A stretch of 64,000 bases of DNA, from contig CAUYUJ010022074.1 in assembly GCA_963575745.1 (NCBI GenBank), forward strand, positions 7,501 through 71,500. Direction: 5' to 3'. The notes beneath the pieces were generated by a model. The model saw only the letters and a program-made list of their open reading frames with translations, did not search any database and was not told the origin of the DNA. The position numbers and the translations under genes are program-made. Numbering within the stretch: the stretch's first letter is position 1; the number at the start of each line of letters is the position of its first letter. Below are positions 10,579 through 20,500 of the stretch, in pieces. The stretch comes from Prorocentrum cordatum. Taxonomy: Eukaryota; Sar; Dinophyceae; Prorocentrales; Prorocentraceae.

Positions 10579-10678
10579 GCTCACCCCCCCCGGCGCGCCG
10601 CCCGGTGGCGGCCTCTTGGAGGCCAGCCTCGGGGCCAGGGGCAGCCACGCATCGCCGATGCAGGGGGATAAGCTTTGT

Positions 10679-10993
10679 CGGGCCGGTTCTCCACCACCGC
10701 CAGCAGAAGTTGGAGGGGGGAGGGGGTCCTCCTCCTCCTCCTCCTCTTCCTCTCGGGGGTGGACAGACCTCCTACCCTGACACGTCGATTGAGGAATTGG
10801 CCGTTTTCGGTTCGCGAGAGGGCGTCGCGGCCGTCATTTTTGCGGGTCCAGGAGTCCGTCGGTTTCGGTCCCAGGCCGTTTTCACTAAGGGGAGGTTTAC
10901 TAAAGGGAGGTTTTTCCACCGCCGATCCTCCTCATCCTCCACCTCCTTCCCCCCTCCAACGTATGGTGGTGGTGGTGGTGGAAAACAGGCCCA
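10679..10993. mobile_element. foldback (MITE-like) element, family A copy 1, with family B insert
   Basis: The left end, GGCCGGTTCTCCACCACCGC through AAGTTGGAGGGGG, is the inverted match of the right end, CCCCTCCAACGTATGGTGGT through GGAAAACAGGCCCA. Between the arms sit a TCC block and the 171-bp family B repeat (10756-10926). Family A copies without the insert lie at 48670-48805 and 57282-57408. It is too short to encode a transposase. Confidence 0.75.
10756..10926 (+). repeat. 171-bp dispersed repeat, family B copy 1
   Basis: It runs from GGGGTGGACAGACCTCC to TCCACCGCCGAT. Diagnostic strings are CCCTGACACGTCGATT, AATTGGCCGTTTTCGGTTCG and AAAGGGAGGTTT. Copies at 53936-54102 and 57505-57693 are visibly about 85-90 percent alike. 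Confidence 0.85.
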
Positions 10994-11175
10994 TCAGAGC
11001 TGGCCAGGGTGGACCCCTGGCGGTGTGCGGGGACCCATGCTGAGCGGACTGGCGGGGTCGGCCACGCCGTCGGCGCCTCCGCGTCGGAGGCTCATGGGCG
11101 CGTCTCGCTCGAGCCTCGCCCCGGGAGGCTCCTCTCGGTGCCGCGGCCGGGTGCCCTTCGAACCTCTGGCCAGAA

Positions 11176-11400
11176 CTCACCCCTTCCGAGGAGGAGGGGG
11201 GGAGGAGGGGGGGGTTGAGAAGGAGGAGGAGGGGGAGGAGGAGGGGGAGGAGGGGCAGGAGGAGGAGGAGGAGGAGGAGGAGGAGGAGGAGGAGGGCCCA
11301 CAACGGGAGGAGGAGGAGAGGAGGTGGTGGTGCATGAGGAGGAGGAGGAGGAGGAGAAGAAGAAGAATAAGAAGGAGGATGAGGAGGAGGAGGAGGAACC
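11176..11400. repeat. (GGA)n-rich tract
   Basis: About 220 bp of GGA and GAG triplets with short interruptions, open in several frames because of composition. Confidence 0.9.
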
Positions 11401-12488
11401 TGCGGGACCGGTCTTAGGAGGCCTCGGCAGGCTGTGGATCTGGGTATGTCCGGGCCCTGGGGATGCCAAGCAGATCCCTGGACAGGGTCTGGGGTGGGTC
11501 GTCGAAGCGAGGCGACGACGACGGAGACGAGACGACCAGGTCGGACCGTTCGAGTTTTCCGGCGGTTCCAGGAGGTCTCTCGTCGTCGATGCGAGGCGTG
11601 GCTCGGAAAGCGGGTCAGGATCGATTTTGCCTTGGGCCCCTGGATCCTCACGGGCCGATCCGGCGCCAAAAATGTACAGAAAGACGGGGTCTTGGGCTCC
11701 CGTCGAGCTGCTCTGCATGTTTTCGTGACGTCGGATCTCAGGGGGGCCCCGGGTTCGTTGTGAGCAGAGCTGAGGACTGACGAGGTGGGCGAGAAGTCCC
11801 TCGGCGTAGTCTTTCGTCCCGGATCCATGCCTGATGGCCCCATGCCTGGAAAAGTCCCCCCCGGGGCCGAGATCGAGGAAACGCCTCCGGTTGAAACATC
11901 GTCATTATCGTCGGATGTTTGGGCCCTCCTCTCGCAACGTGAACACCCAGAGGTTTGACCCATTCCCAGCACCGGATTCTCATCCCGGTCGTCGTTGACG
12001 GTCCTGCGGCCCGGCGAGGGCCCCCAGGCTTCCGCCTTGATTTTCTAGGCGGCGGCCAAGAGGGGGGCGACGACAAGGCGCGGGTGGATATCACGGCTGG
12101 GGCCCTGGTAGATCACCGGATCTCACGCCCCCTTCTTCCTCTCTCCATATGTTGTTCTTCTTAGTCGTCTTGTTTATACTTTTCTCTGATCCGTATCATT
12201 ATTAGTAGTATAACTATTATCATCCCCTTATTCTTATCGTTACTATTGTTCTTATCAGTTGTCTTATTACGAATAGTATCATGAATATTATCTGTGTTCC
12301 TCTTCTTCTTATTAGTTATTTGGTTTGTCTTATTCTTATTATTACCATTCCTATTATGATTCCTGCAGTGCTCCCCCTGCCCACCCTCACCCGTCCGCAC
12401 ACGTGCCTCGGGCCCTGCCGTGCGAGCCCCGCCCCTCTCGGGCCCCCCCCCCTCGTGTATGCCCCCGAGTGGCCCGGGACCTCGGCGC
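11401..12488. other. spacer, no gene recognised
   Basis: Single-copy GC-rich sequence; open frames up to about 130 codons lack any recognisable domain. At 12050-12110 a GGTGGATATCA context with AAGAGGGG resembles 45860-45910. At 12160-12370 an AT-richer stretch of ATTATT/CTTATT triplets stands out from the surroundings. Confidence 0.4.
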
Positions 12489-12602
12489 CCGTCGCTCGGA
12501 CGTCCAGTTCCCGTGTATTCTTCGGTTTCGCGCGTGTTTTTTATTTTGCTCGATGGTCCAGGATGGTCCTCGATGCTTCTCGCCGAGAAAAAAAAAAAGG
12601 CG
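12489..12602 (+). repeat. dispersed ~110-bp inverted-repeat element, family H copy 1
   Basis: From GTCGCTCGGACGTCC to CGCCGAGAAAAAA, with a shared core TTTTGCTCGATGGTCCAGGA, this matches 60196-60312 on the opposite strand. Only the distant copy keeps both inverted ends. Confidence 0.75.
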
Positions 12603-12699
12603 CCCCTCGCCCCCGCGCGCGGCCCCGCCCCCTCGCAGGGGCCGCCGCTGGCCTGGCGGGCCGCGGCGTCGCCGCCGCCGCGCACGCCCTCGGGAGGCA

Positions 12700-12875
12700 G
12701 CGAGGGGGGGGGGAGAGGCGACGAAGGGGGGACGAGGCGACGGAGGGGGGAGGCGACGAAGGGGGGACGAGGAGGGGGGGGGAGGCGACGAAGGGGGGAG
12801 GCGACGAAGGGGGGACGAGGAGGGGGGGGGGAGGGGAGGGGGGGGAGGCGACGAAGGGGGGACGAGGAGGGGGGT
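12700..12875. repeat. GGGGGGAGGCGACGAA minisatellite
   Basis: About ten imperfect units of AGGCGACGAAGGGGGG, 16-25 bp long. A few more units occur at 12945-12990. Confidence 0.9.
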
Positions 12876-13795
12876 TCAGAGGAGGAACAGCTGCCCATGC
12901 CGCTGCCTCGCCTCAGTTGTCCCTCTTCGCCGGCCTCCTGGGAGGCGACGAGGGAGGGCGAGGGGGGGGGGGAGGCGACGAGGGAGGAGGAGGAGGGAGC
13001 TTCAGAGGAGGAAAGTCAGGCGGTCGCAAACGTGGATCAAAAGGGCGTGGATTGGCGACGGGTCCCGCTTCCATGGGGAACCGTGGATTTCCGCCGCCGG
13101 ACGAGGCGGCGCCGTCCGCATTTTGGGGAGGGCACCTCCCCCGATCCATGGATTTGGCGACCGCGCCAGATCCATGCACCGCTCATCCATGCTTGCGCGC
13201 CCCCGAGAAAAACTGCCCATACCTCTGACTTTCCTTCGTTCTCCCCCTTTGTGTCGGCCTCCTGGGAGGCTTTCGTGTCCCACGGCCGGGTTCGCCCAGG
13301 AATGGTCGGGTCAGCACGCTTCCCGTGAAAGGTCCGCGGGGCAGCGGTCGCGGTGCTTGCCCCAGAGGAAGACAAGGACGAGGACGAGGAGGACGGAGGG
13401 AGGATGAGGGAGGGAGGAGGGAGGGAGGGAGGGAGGAGCAGGAGGATGGGGACGAACGAGGAGGAGAAGGAGGAGGACCAGTGTAAACCCAAGACTCATC
13501 AGCGATAAACCTTCCCCCGAAGCTCCCTCCTCACAGGTCAGTACAACGGTTCATTTCCACGGAGGCACGTGCCCGTTGGGAGACAACCTTTTGAAAATCT
13601 TGAAGCGTGTCAAAACAGTATCGTCGGGACTTCAACAACACGCGTGAACCTGATTGTTGCGTCTTGGCCATCCTGAACCGTGCCAGAACACCATCCCTGG
13701 GACTTCAACACGAATCAGCTTAACTGCTGCGCCCTGGAAGTCCTGAATCGTTAAACAACGCCGTTTTGTTAAGTTCGCCATGGTAATCAGTGGAG
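12876..13795. other. spacer, no gene recognised
   Basis: Mixed sequence with a GGAGGGAGGGA purine block at 13380-13480. At 13590-13790 there are loosely repeated ACTTCAACA(A)CACG and GTCCTGAA phrases. No domain is recognisable in any frame. Confidence 0.4.
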
Positions 13796-13796
13796 C

Positions 13797-13950
13797 TCTT
13801 GCACATGTTTAAGACGAGTGTGCGCGGCGCTGAAGCGAGAGCCACATTTTGAAAAGGACCCGCCCTCAATTCGTGAAGCTCCTGCAATGTTTTCAGACGG
13901 GTGTGCGCGGCGCTGAAGCGATACCTAGCCACATGTTGAAAACCATCTGC
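13797..13950. repeat. two tandem copies of a ~76-bp unit
   Basis: GTGTGCGCGGCGCTGAAGCG with flanking GCTCTTGCA(C)ATGTTT and CCACATTTTGAAAA occurs at about 13797 and 13874. Copies are about 80 percent alike by eye. Confidence 0.75.
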
Positions 13951-14500
13951 CATGTTGACACCGCGCCCCAGAGTAGGGAAGCATCTTTTGCTCACTCAAA
14001 CGACTACAACTCGTCAGCACAGGACCTTGCAACTACACAGATTTTAGGCGTACCGTCCCATCCGCTATCCCCCCACGCCACGCAAGGCGCTGCAAATGTC
14101 ACGGGGACGGTGCGGCGCAGCAGGCGTTAAAATTGATAAAGCAGTTTGCGCCCAAACCGGCGTTAAAAGTGTTAAAGCAGTTGTGGTTGAAGGGATCGCG
14201 CGCACGGAGTGCGCGTGCCGTGCGATGCAACACAGCAAATTGCATTGGACACTTAGGTCTGGCACGCGGCTTCCCTCGATCCAACGTTTGCTGTTGCGCA
14301 GGTCCCCCTGTCAACCCTCGGGTGGAGATGGCCGCAGGCCATACCACATGGGGTTAAGGCGCCTCTTGAGCCATATCACTTCTTGAATCCTCTTCCCCTT
14401 TCGCCGAACGAGACCAGGTCAACCCCGTAGCCCACCACCTGTTCCTCCCCCGCGCCAGCGCCCAGCTCTGGCTCAACTGGCCGGCGCCCTTCGTCAGCCT
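13951..14500. other. spacer with small inverted repeats, no gene recognised
   Basis: Near 14112-14180, GGCGTTAAAA and AAAGCAGTT repeat twice about 50 bp apart. At 14194-14225 GCGCGCACGG pairs with CCGTGCG. No coding support. Confidence 0.4.
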
Positions 14501-15560
14501 CGGCCTCCTCCTCCTCCTATTCCTTCTCCTCCTCCTCCTCCTCCACATCCCCTCCTCTTTTCCCTCCTCCGTCCTCTCCCTCCTCCTCTCCTCTCTTGGC
14601 ATCTCCTCCTCCTCCTCCTCCTCCTCCTCCTCCTCTTTCTCCTCTTCCTCCTCGTCCTCCTCCTCACTCCTCCTCAATCCTCCTAACTCCTCCTAACTCA
14701 TCCTAACTCCTCCTCCTCCGCCTCCGCCTCCTCATCCTCCTCCTCCCCCGCCTCCTCCTCCTCCTGAGGGATCTCAAGTCTGGCCGACACCCCCGTACAG
14801 GGATCCCCCTGAAGGGCGGATTCGGCTGCGACTAGCACCGCGCCTGATTCCCAGGCTCCCGAGTTGCCGAAGGCGGCTACGGACACCTGCAGGACTTCGC
14901 ATCCTTCTCCTCCTCTTCCCCCACATCTTCCTCCACCTCCTTCTCCTCCGCCTCCTCGTCATTGTCCTGCTGCTCCCCCTTCTCACCCTCCGCCTCCACC
15001 TCCTCCACCTCCTCCTCCTCCTCCTCCCTCTCCTCCTCCCCCATCCCATCCTTGTTCCCTGTTTGTCTTCCCATCCCCGTTCCCAACCTCTCCCTCCCTT
15101 CTCCTTCTCCCCTTCCTTGCTTCCCCTCTCTCATCCGTCCTCCTCCGCCTACCTCCTTCCGAGAAGAAACTCGTTGTGGTTCCCCCTCTTTCCCCACTCC
15201 TCCTCCTCCTCCTCCTCCTCCTCCTCCTCCTCTCCTCCTCCTCCTGCTCCTCCTCCTCCTCCTCCTCCTCCTCCTCCTCCTCCTCCTCATCCTCCTCCTC
15301 CTCCTCTTCCTCCTCCTCCTCCTCCTTCCTCGCGCTCCTTACCCCATCTCCTCTTGAGGACGAGGAGGAGGATGAGGACAAGGACGACGAGGAGGAGAGA
15401 GGAGAAGGACAAGGAGGAGGAGATGGAGGGGAAGGAGGAGGAGGAGGAGGAAAAAAGCGGGAGGAGGAGGGGGAGGAGGAGGAGGAGGGGGAGGAGCAGC
15501 ATGAGGAGGAGGAGGAGGAGGAGGAGGAGGAGGAGGAGGAGAGGAGAAGAAGGAGGAGGA
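14500..15560. repeat. TCC-rich half followed by GGA-rich half: long hairpin-capable block
   Basis: TCC triplets dominate 14500-14770 and 14890-15345; GGA triplets dominate 15357-15560. The turn is at CTCCTCTTGAGGACGAGGAG near 15347-15370. The 15180-15345 and 15360-15545 halves could pair as a stem of well over 100 bp. Confidence 0.8.
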
Positions 15561-16000
15561 GGAACTTGCCGCAGTTTCTCTTCTGTCGTTCCACCTCCTC
15601 GTCCCTGCTTCCGTCTGCTCTCCGTCCTCGTCTCTGCTTCCGTCTGCTCTTCGGCCCGATCTTGCCGCATCTTCTGCTCGTCCTGAGCCCCTCTCCTCCA
15701 TCCTCTCCCCTGCGGCTGGACGGGCCCGACTCCTCGTCTTGCCTTTGGCCCTGGGCTTCCTGAACAAAGAATGCAGCGCCATCGATAGCACAAACGATAA
15801 CCCCTTCTTCCCGATGCAGTGACCATGATGGACGCACTGGCTGGCCCCCGAAGGGTCCTCAGAGTCAATCTCCTCCCCCCTCCTCATCCCTCTCCCCCTT
15901 CCCCTTCTCCCCCTCCTCCTCCTCCGCCCCCTCCCTCTGCCCGTTCGTCGCCCTTCCAGACCCTCCCTGCCTCTCATTCCGACCCCGCCGCCCCCGCCGT
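15561..16000. other. spacer, no gene recognised
   Basis: TCTGCT-rich phrases at 15600-15660 repeat once (CGTCCTCGTC and TCTGCTTCCG). C/T-rich at 15870-15950. No domain is recognised. Confidence 0.4.
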
Positions 16001-16230
16001 GTACGCCGCCGTTGCCCCCGTCGCCGTTGCCGACGCCGACGCCCCCGTCGTCGGCGTCGCCATGGCCACTGCCGCCGCAGCCGCCGGCGTCGCCAGGGCC
16101 ACCGCCGTCGCCGTCGCTCGAGCCGCCGTCGCCGCGATCGGCGCTGCTGCCGTCGTCGCAGTCGGCGTGGCCAACGCCGTCGGCGTCGCCACGGCCACCG
16201 TCGTTGCCCTCGTCGCCGTCCGCGCTGCCA
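16000..16230. repeat. GCC/GTC hexamer-like tract
   Basis: Imperfect GTCGCCGTTGCC-type hexamers. The Ala/Val-rich translation is a composition artefact. Confidence 0.7.
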
Positions 16231-16494
16231 GGCGGCTCTGCCGACGGGCCCCACCAGCTCGGGGACTAGGACGGCCCGCGCGCGGCTCCTCTGGGCGGGT
16301 CGACTCGGATTGGGCCCCTGGCCCCCAGGAAGGGGGGATCCATCGTAACGACGAGCCCTCGAGGAGCTCCAGCTGTTTTCGCCAGCGGTCATCGTCCCTG
16401 GCGGTCGACTTCGCCGCGGGGGACCTCTCGTGTCGGCGGTCTCGCGAGAGTGGGTGCCGAAGCCGATGTCTGCCCCAGGGTTTGGGCTCGTGAG

Positions 16495-16625
16495 GTGCGG
16501 AGGAGGGAGGAGGGGGGAGGGAGGAGGAGGAGGGAGGAGGGAGGAGGGAGGAGGGCGAGGGGAGGAGGAGGAGGGGGAGGAGGAGGAGGAGGAGGAGGAG
16601 GAGGAGGAGGAGGAGGAGGAGGAGT
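16495..16625. repeat. (GGA)n tract
   Basis: A GGAGGGAGGAGG run that becomes a pure GGA repeat at 16570-16622. Confidence 0.95.
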
Positions 16626-16844
16626 GAGACGACGAGGACGACGTGAAAGTCCGTCGGATATCTAGGGAAATGGCCCGGGACAGCTCGGGAGATCGCCGCG
16701 AACGCCTCGGGGTTTCTGAGGAATGCTCCAGACGCGCAGGAGTCCCACTTGGGGCCCCGCCCGCTGGGCAGCGGGGAGCCCGCCAGCCAGTTCCGCCGGG
16801 GAGGCAGCAGAGCTTCCTGTCGCAGTTCTCTCTGCAGATCGGCG

Positions 16845-17048
16845 GGCAACCTTAGGTCGTGCCTGTCCCCTTGCCGGGGGATTTTGGACGACTAATTAGG
16901 TCGGGCAACCTTAGGTCGGGCCTGTCCCCTTACCTGTCCCCTTAGTCCAAAAATAGTCATGATCAAAAATATAAGAAAAATCGTCCCCTGATTATTTTTG
17001 GACTATTCTTGAATACTTCTCCTGTAGAGGGACAGTTCCGACTGAAGG
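16845..17048. mobile_element. family C inverted-repeat element, copy 1 with partial duplicate
   Basis: GGGCAACCTTAGGTCG(G) followed by GCCTGTCCCCTT occurs twice (16845 and 16912). From 16920 the element reads TTAGGTCGGGCCTGTCCCC, then an AT-rich interior with TCCAAAAATAGTCATG and a near-complementary TTTTTGGACTATTC, and ends near 17048 in TCTCCTGTAGAGGGACAG. The interior itself forms a stem. I see no clear target-site duplication here. Confidence 0.65.
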
Positions 17049-17200
17049 CCAGCCTGGGCGGATGAGAGAGGGCGGGCTTTCTCAGGAGGTCCGGAAGTCT
17101 TCTGGCCTGCTGAGAAGTCTTCTGAGCCTCTCCCGAAGGCACCGAACATTGCTCGTAAGTCCGGAGGGCTTATGAGAAGCCTCGTCGCCATTTGGAAATC

Positions 17201-17438
17201 TAGGCCTCCTGGATGGGGCCGGAGTAGATGGGGTCGGTGGATTGCGCCGCATCGCCGATGCATCGTCGATGCGGCTCGATGTGCAGCCCGATTTGCTTCA
17301 CGTCGACGTCGCCGATGCATCGCCGACGTCGACGATGCATCGCCGCTGCATCGCCGCTCGATGCATCGCCAATGTGTCGGCGATGCGGCGCGATCCGTCG
17401 ACCCCAATCTACCCCGACCCCTATCTAGCAGGCCTCTA
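17201..17438. mobile_element. palindromic element, family D copy 1
   Basis: The left end TAGGCCTCCTGGATGGGG and right end ACCCCTATCTAGCAGGCC are inverted matches. Inside are arrays of GCATCGCCGATGCATCG and a mirrored TCGGCGATGCGGCGCGAT. Copies lie at 19656-19832 and 49028-49221. Confidence 0.75.
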
Positions 17439-17539
17439 GAGAAGGCGTCCTCCTCCTCGACTGCGCGACGCAAGATGACGGCGTCGTCTGCGTCGAGACG
17501 GTGCGATCGACGGCGCGATGATGCCAAAGATCGCAGGCC

Positions 17540-17625
17540 GAGCTCCTCCTCGCTCCTCCTCCTCGCTCCTCCTCCTCCCCCTCCTCCTCCTCCCCCTCCT
17601 CCTCCTCCTCCTCCTCCTCGACTGC
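17540..17625. repeat. TCC-rich tract
   Basis: CTCCTCCTCGCTCCTCCTCC units grade into pure TCC. The flanking CGACTGCGCGACGCAAGATG (17459) recurs at 17618, a 160-bp direct repeat around the tract. Confidence 0.8.
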
Positions 17626-17633
17626 GCGGCGCA

Positions 17634-17775
17634 AGATGACGGCGTCGTCTCCGTCGACACCGGCGCGAGCGCTGCCCGCGTGAGGCCGCGCGCGAGCGCC
17701 CTCGCCTCCGATGTAGCGTGCCTGCGCCGGCGGCCCGCGTCAGCCGCGGCTTGTGAGGGCGCTGTGCCATCTCGC
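17634..17775. repeat. dispersed repeat, family E copy 1
   Basis: Shared with 48868-49020: GACACCGGCGCG, GCTGCCCGCGT, GGCCGCGCG(C/T)GAGCGCCCTCG and GGCGGCCCGC in the same order. In both places it lies close to a family D palindrome. Confidence 0.7.
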
Positions 17776-17784
17776 GACGGAGGG

Positions 17785-17905
17785 GGAGCAGGAGGAGGAG
17801 GAGGAGGAGGAGGAGGAGGAGAAGGAGGAGGAGGAGGAGGAGGAGGAGGAGGAGGAGGAGGAGGGGGAGGAGGGGGAGGAGGAGGAGGAGGAGGGGGAGT
17901 AAGGC
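17785..17905. repeat. (GGA)n tract
   Basis: About 115 bp of GGA triplets, bounded on both sides by a GTGCCATCTCGCG duplicate (17765 and 17918). Confidence 0.95.
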
Positions 17906-18052
17906 CGTTGTGCCATCTCGCGCAGGGCCCGCTTTGGATCGTCGCTCGCCTGCCCCCCCGTCGCTCGCCGCCGAGCGGAGGAGTCCGCTCGGCGCCCCGC
18001 CGGAGGCTGTCGGGAGGCTACACGGTTCTCAGGAGCGAAAGAAGGACGTGCA

Positions 18053-18250
18053 CGTACGGTAGGTTCGCGTCGTGTCGACCGGCGGCGACCCCGCCAGCGG
18101 CGTTCAACGTGGAACGCCGCCGGCGGCCCAGAATCGGTCGACGTGGAACGATCGGACCTTGCGGCAGCGGCCGATCGTTCAAGGTTGAACGATCCAGCGC
18201 GGTGTCAGAAACCAACGCCGGGGTCGACACGACGCGAACCTGCCGTACCT
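18053..18250. repeat. ~198-bp inverted repeat with nested palindrome
   Basis: GTACGGTAGGTTCGCGTCGT at 18054 is mirrored by ACGACGCGAACCTGCCGTAC ending at about 18247. Inside, CCGATCGTTCAAGGTTGAAC is itself a palindrome near 18170-18195. A foldback element is likely. Confidence 0.8.
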
Positions 18251-18276
18251 GAATCCAGGCTGGTTTCGATCAGCGA

Positions 18277-18442
18277 GCGAAGAACGGTATAGAACAACCT
18301 TCTTCGCCGTCGGGGACACCTGCCCCTGGGCGGCCGGAAAGTCTGTACCCCTTCGGTGCCACCGTCATGGCATGATTCTTCCAGCCGCCCATGGGGCAGG
18401 TGTCCCCGACGGCGAAAAAGTTTATTTTATACCGTTCTTCGC
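18277..18442. mobile_element. 166-bp foldback element with ~60-bp arms
   Basis: The left arm starts GCGAAGAACGGTAT and contains TTCGCCGTCGGGGACACCTG. The right arm contains its complement, CAGGTGTCCCCGACGGCGAA, and ends ATACCGTTCTTCGC. The loop is about 35 nt. The right arm carries extra T-rich bases. No target-site duplication is visible. Confidence 0.8.
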
Positions 18443-18566
18443 CCGTTATTTCGAGGGCTCGCATTGCGCGAATGTTCGTATGACGCGGCCGGTCTCGCGG
18501 GTCAAGGGGCCGTGTTCATGTACATAGCTGGGCGCGTACATCCTGTGTGGGCTCCTTAATACGGTC

Positions 18567-18790
18567 GGGGGTCCCCAAACGGGGTGGTGACCACACCGTG
18601 CGGTGAGTCGGTGGGGATTCGGGGTCACCGCACGGTTTTGGGACTCGGGTCGTTCTCCGAGGACGTCTCGGGCGACAGGGGCCTCCGGGGTCCCAGGACC
18701 GTGCGGTGACGGACCGTGCGGTGGGGTCTTGGGGGATTTCGAGGTCACCGCACGGTCTGTCACCGCACCGTTTCGGGACTCCGCATACGG
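18567..18790. repeat. dispersed palindromic repeat, family F copy 1
   Basis: ACCGTGCGGTGA and its complement recur six times around GTTTTGGGACTCGGGTCGTT. The same order of boxes, more diverged, is at 56876-57068. Confidence 0.75.
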
Positions 18791-19264
18791 TCAACCCGCA
18801 TAGTGAGCATGAGCGACTTTCCAGGGTGCCCCTTGCATCCCTCCCCTTCGGCACATCCTGGGCCGCTTTCGCTGGCCGCGCCTCGCTCGCAGAGTGTCGA
18901 CAGGGCCAGGGCGAGGAGAAATCCGCTCCAGAGCGTTCCGGGACGCTACGAGAGCGTTCCAGGCACAGGAGCCCGGCGGGCCGCGCGGTGCCAACCCCCA
19001 GTGGCCCGGGGCCCCAAACCTGGAGTCTCTGCGGCAGGCCCTCCTCTGGCCGCCGGCGCCAGGGCAAAGCCCCCGTCCATGCGCACGCCCGCCCCGCAGT
19101 GGAGGCAAGGGCCGTCTCCGGACGCCGCCGAGCGGCTCCGTGGACGCCGCGCTGCGCGCGGCCCCAGCCCTCCGGAGGGGCGCGGGGGGGGATGGGGCCC
19201 TGGCGTGCCTGCAGCTCAGCCTGCGCCGAGGAGCCGCACGTCCCAGCTGCCCAGGGCGTCCCAG
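18791..19264. other. GC-rich spacer, no gene recognised
   Basis: Both strands stay open for 150-240 codons through this stretch because it is GC-rich and stop-poor. The three overlapping frames are similarly unstructured and none shows a domain. The 18925-18962 hairpin (copy of 1462-1502) lies in it. Confidence 0.4.
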
Positions 19265-19512
19265 CTTCCCACGCGGAGTCTCGAGCGGTGGCGAAGCATC
19301 CTGGCGTGCCCATAGGCCTACCAAGCAAGGTTCTAAGAACCTTTTGCGGTTTCCACAGGATGTTCTTAGAGCAGTTCTGGCTGGGACTGTCCTGTTTTAT
19401 CACATCGGACTTATGCTCTAAGAACATGGTTTGTTAGTAGAACATTTTTGGGTTCTACCAACATGTCGTGGTAGGCCCATAGGAATGCCGCGACGGTCGG
19501 TCCCTGCTCAAA
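19265..19512. mobile_element. dispersed inverted-repeat element, family G copy 1
   Basis: GCCCATAGGCCTACCA at 19308 is mirrored by TGGTAGGCCCATAGG at 19469. Between them lie TTCTAAGAAC and an AT-richer core with TGTTCTTAGAGCA and TCTAAGAACAT. The same structure is at 46962-47210, and similarity extends 30-40 bp outside the terminal repeats on both sides. Confidence 0.75.
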
Positions 19513-19655
19513 AGTCCAGCCCCTCCTTTCGGGGCAGGGGGGAGATGAAGGACACAGCTACGCCGCAGGACCCCGATCACGTCGGCCACCTGTACCCAGA
19601 GGCGGCGATTGGACCCGACCGCAGTGAGATCGGAAGCACCACGTAAACCTGTATG

Positions 19656-19832
19656 AGTCGATGGGGTCGGAGGATCGCGCCGCATCGCCGATGCATCGCC
19701 GATGCGGCGCGATGCCGAGCCCGCTTTTCTCCACGCCCGCGTCGCCGATGCATCGCTGATGCATCGCCGATGCATCGGCGATGCGGCGCGATCCTCCGAC
19801 ACCATCGGCTCCGACCCCATCAAGGAGGCCTC
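19656..19832. mobile_element. palindromic element, family D copy 2
   Basis: GATGGGGTCGGAGGATCGCG at 19660 is mirrored by CGCGATCCTCCGACACCATC near 19788. GCATCGCCGAT blocks fill the middle. The right end continues as CCCCATCAAGGAGGCC. Confidence 0.8.
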
Positions 19833-20001
19833 CAATGTCGCTGCTGTGCTCGCGCAGGACGGCCCGCCTCTCGGCGAGCAGGCCGAGCCGCCGGATATGT
19901 GTGCGGAGTGGCGCCGTGCCCGGAGGGAGCTTGGCGCCCGGGAGGCGCAGAAGGCCTACTTGGAGGCGGCCCATGGCAGCGACGAGGGGGCCCCGTGCGG
20001 C

Positions 20002-20500
20002 TCTCTAGGAGAACATTCCACCTCACTGACTTGCCATTCAGTCGGGCCTCTCCCTCTACAGGAGGAATATCCAAAAATAGTAGAACAGTAGTCGGGGGAC
20101 GATGGTTTGGCCATGGCAGCGAGGGCCCCAGGGCGGCTCTCTGTAGGGGGCCACGTGCGAACCCTACCCCTACCCCCGCGATTTCTGAGAGGGAGGGCGG
20201 GGTTCGCTCCGTGCGGGAGCTCCCGGGCGAAGTGAACCCAACCCTCCCCCTCAGAAATCGTGGGGGGGAGGGGTAGGGTTCGAACGTGGCCCCCTACTCT
20301 AGGAGAACATTCCACCTCACTGACTTGCCATTCAGTTAGTAGAACAATGGTCTGGGGACGATGTTTTGACCATTTTTGCTTTTTTGTTGTAGTACTTTTG
20401 ATTATTATCAGCTGTTCGTCCAACATCGGCCTGTAGGAGGGCAGGCCCGACTAGACTCTAGTAGAACGTTCCACCTCACCGACTTGCCATCCAGCGTCCT
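20002..20500. repeat. nested repeats: family C-like ends with three AACATTCCACCTCACTGACT boxes
   Basis: The box AACATTCCACCTCACTGACT occurs at 20010 and 20306, and a variant (AACGTTCCACCTCACCGACT) at 20464. AGTCGGGCCTCTCCCTCTAC (20040) is mirrored by GTAGGAGGGCAGGCCCGACT near 20433-20453, so a family C element probably encloses the 155-bp palindrome below. Confidence 0.65.
20143..20297. repeat. 155-bp near-complete palindrome
   Basis: GTAGGGGGCCACGTGCGAAC at 20143 is mirrored by GTTCGAACGTGGCCCCCTAC ending at 20297. AGGGTAGGGGTAGG-type and AGAAATCG boxes pair further in. The centre is near CGGGAGCTCCCG, so almost no loop is left. Confidence 0.9.

Noticed and set aside
10053-11417. 454-codon Arg/Glu/Gly-rich frame
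   Set aside because: It reads through GGA and GAC repeats and a dispersed repeat that occurs in other frames elsewhere.
14864-15977. Overlapping ~300-codon Ser/Pro and Glu/Arg frames on both strands
   Set aside because: They are products of TCC/GGA triplets.
18706-19437. Four overlapping 175-300 codon frames as candidate genes
   Set aside because: High GC leaves few stops; frames on both strands are equally open, and the region includes dispersed repeats.
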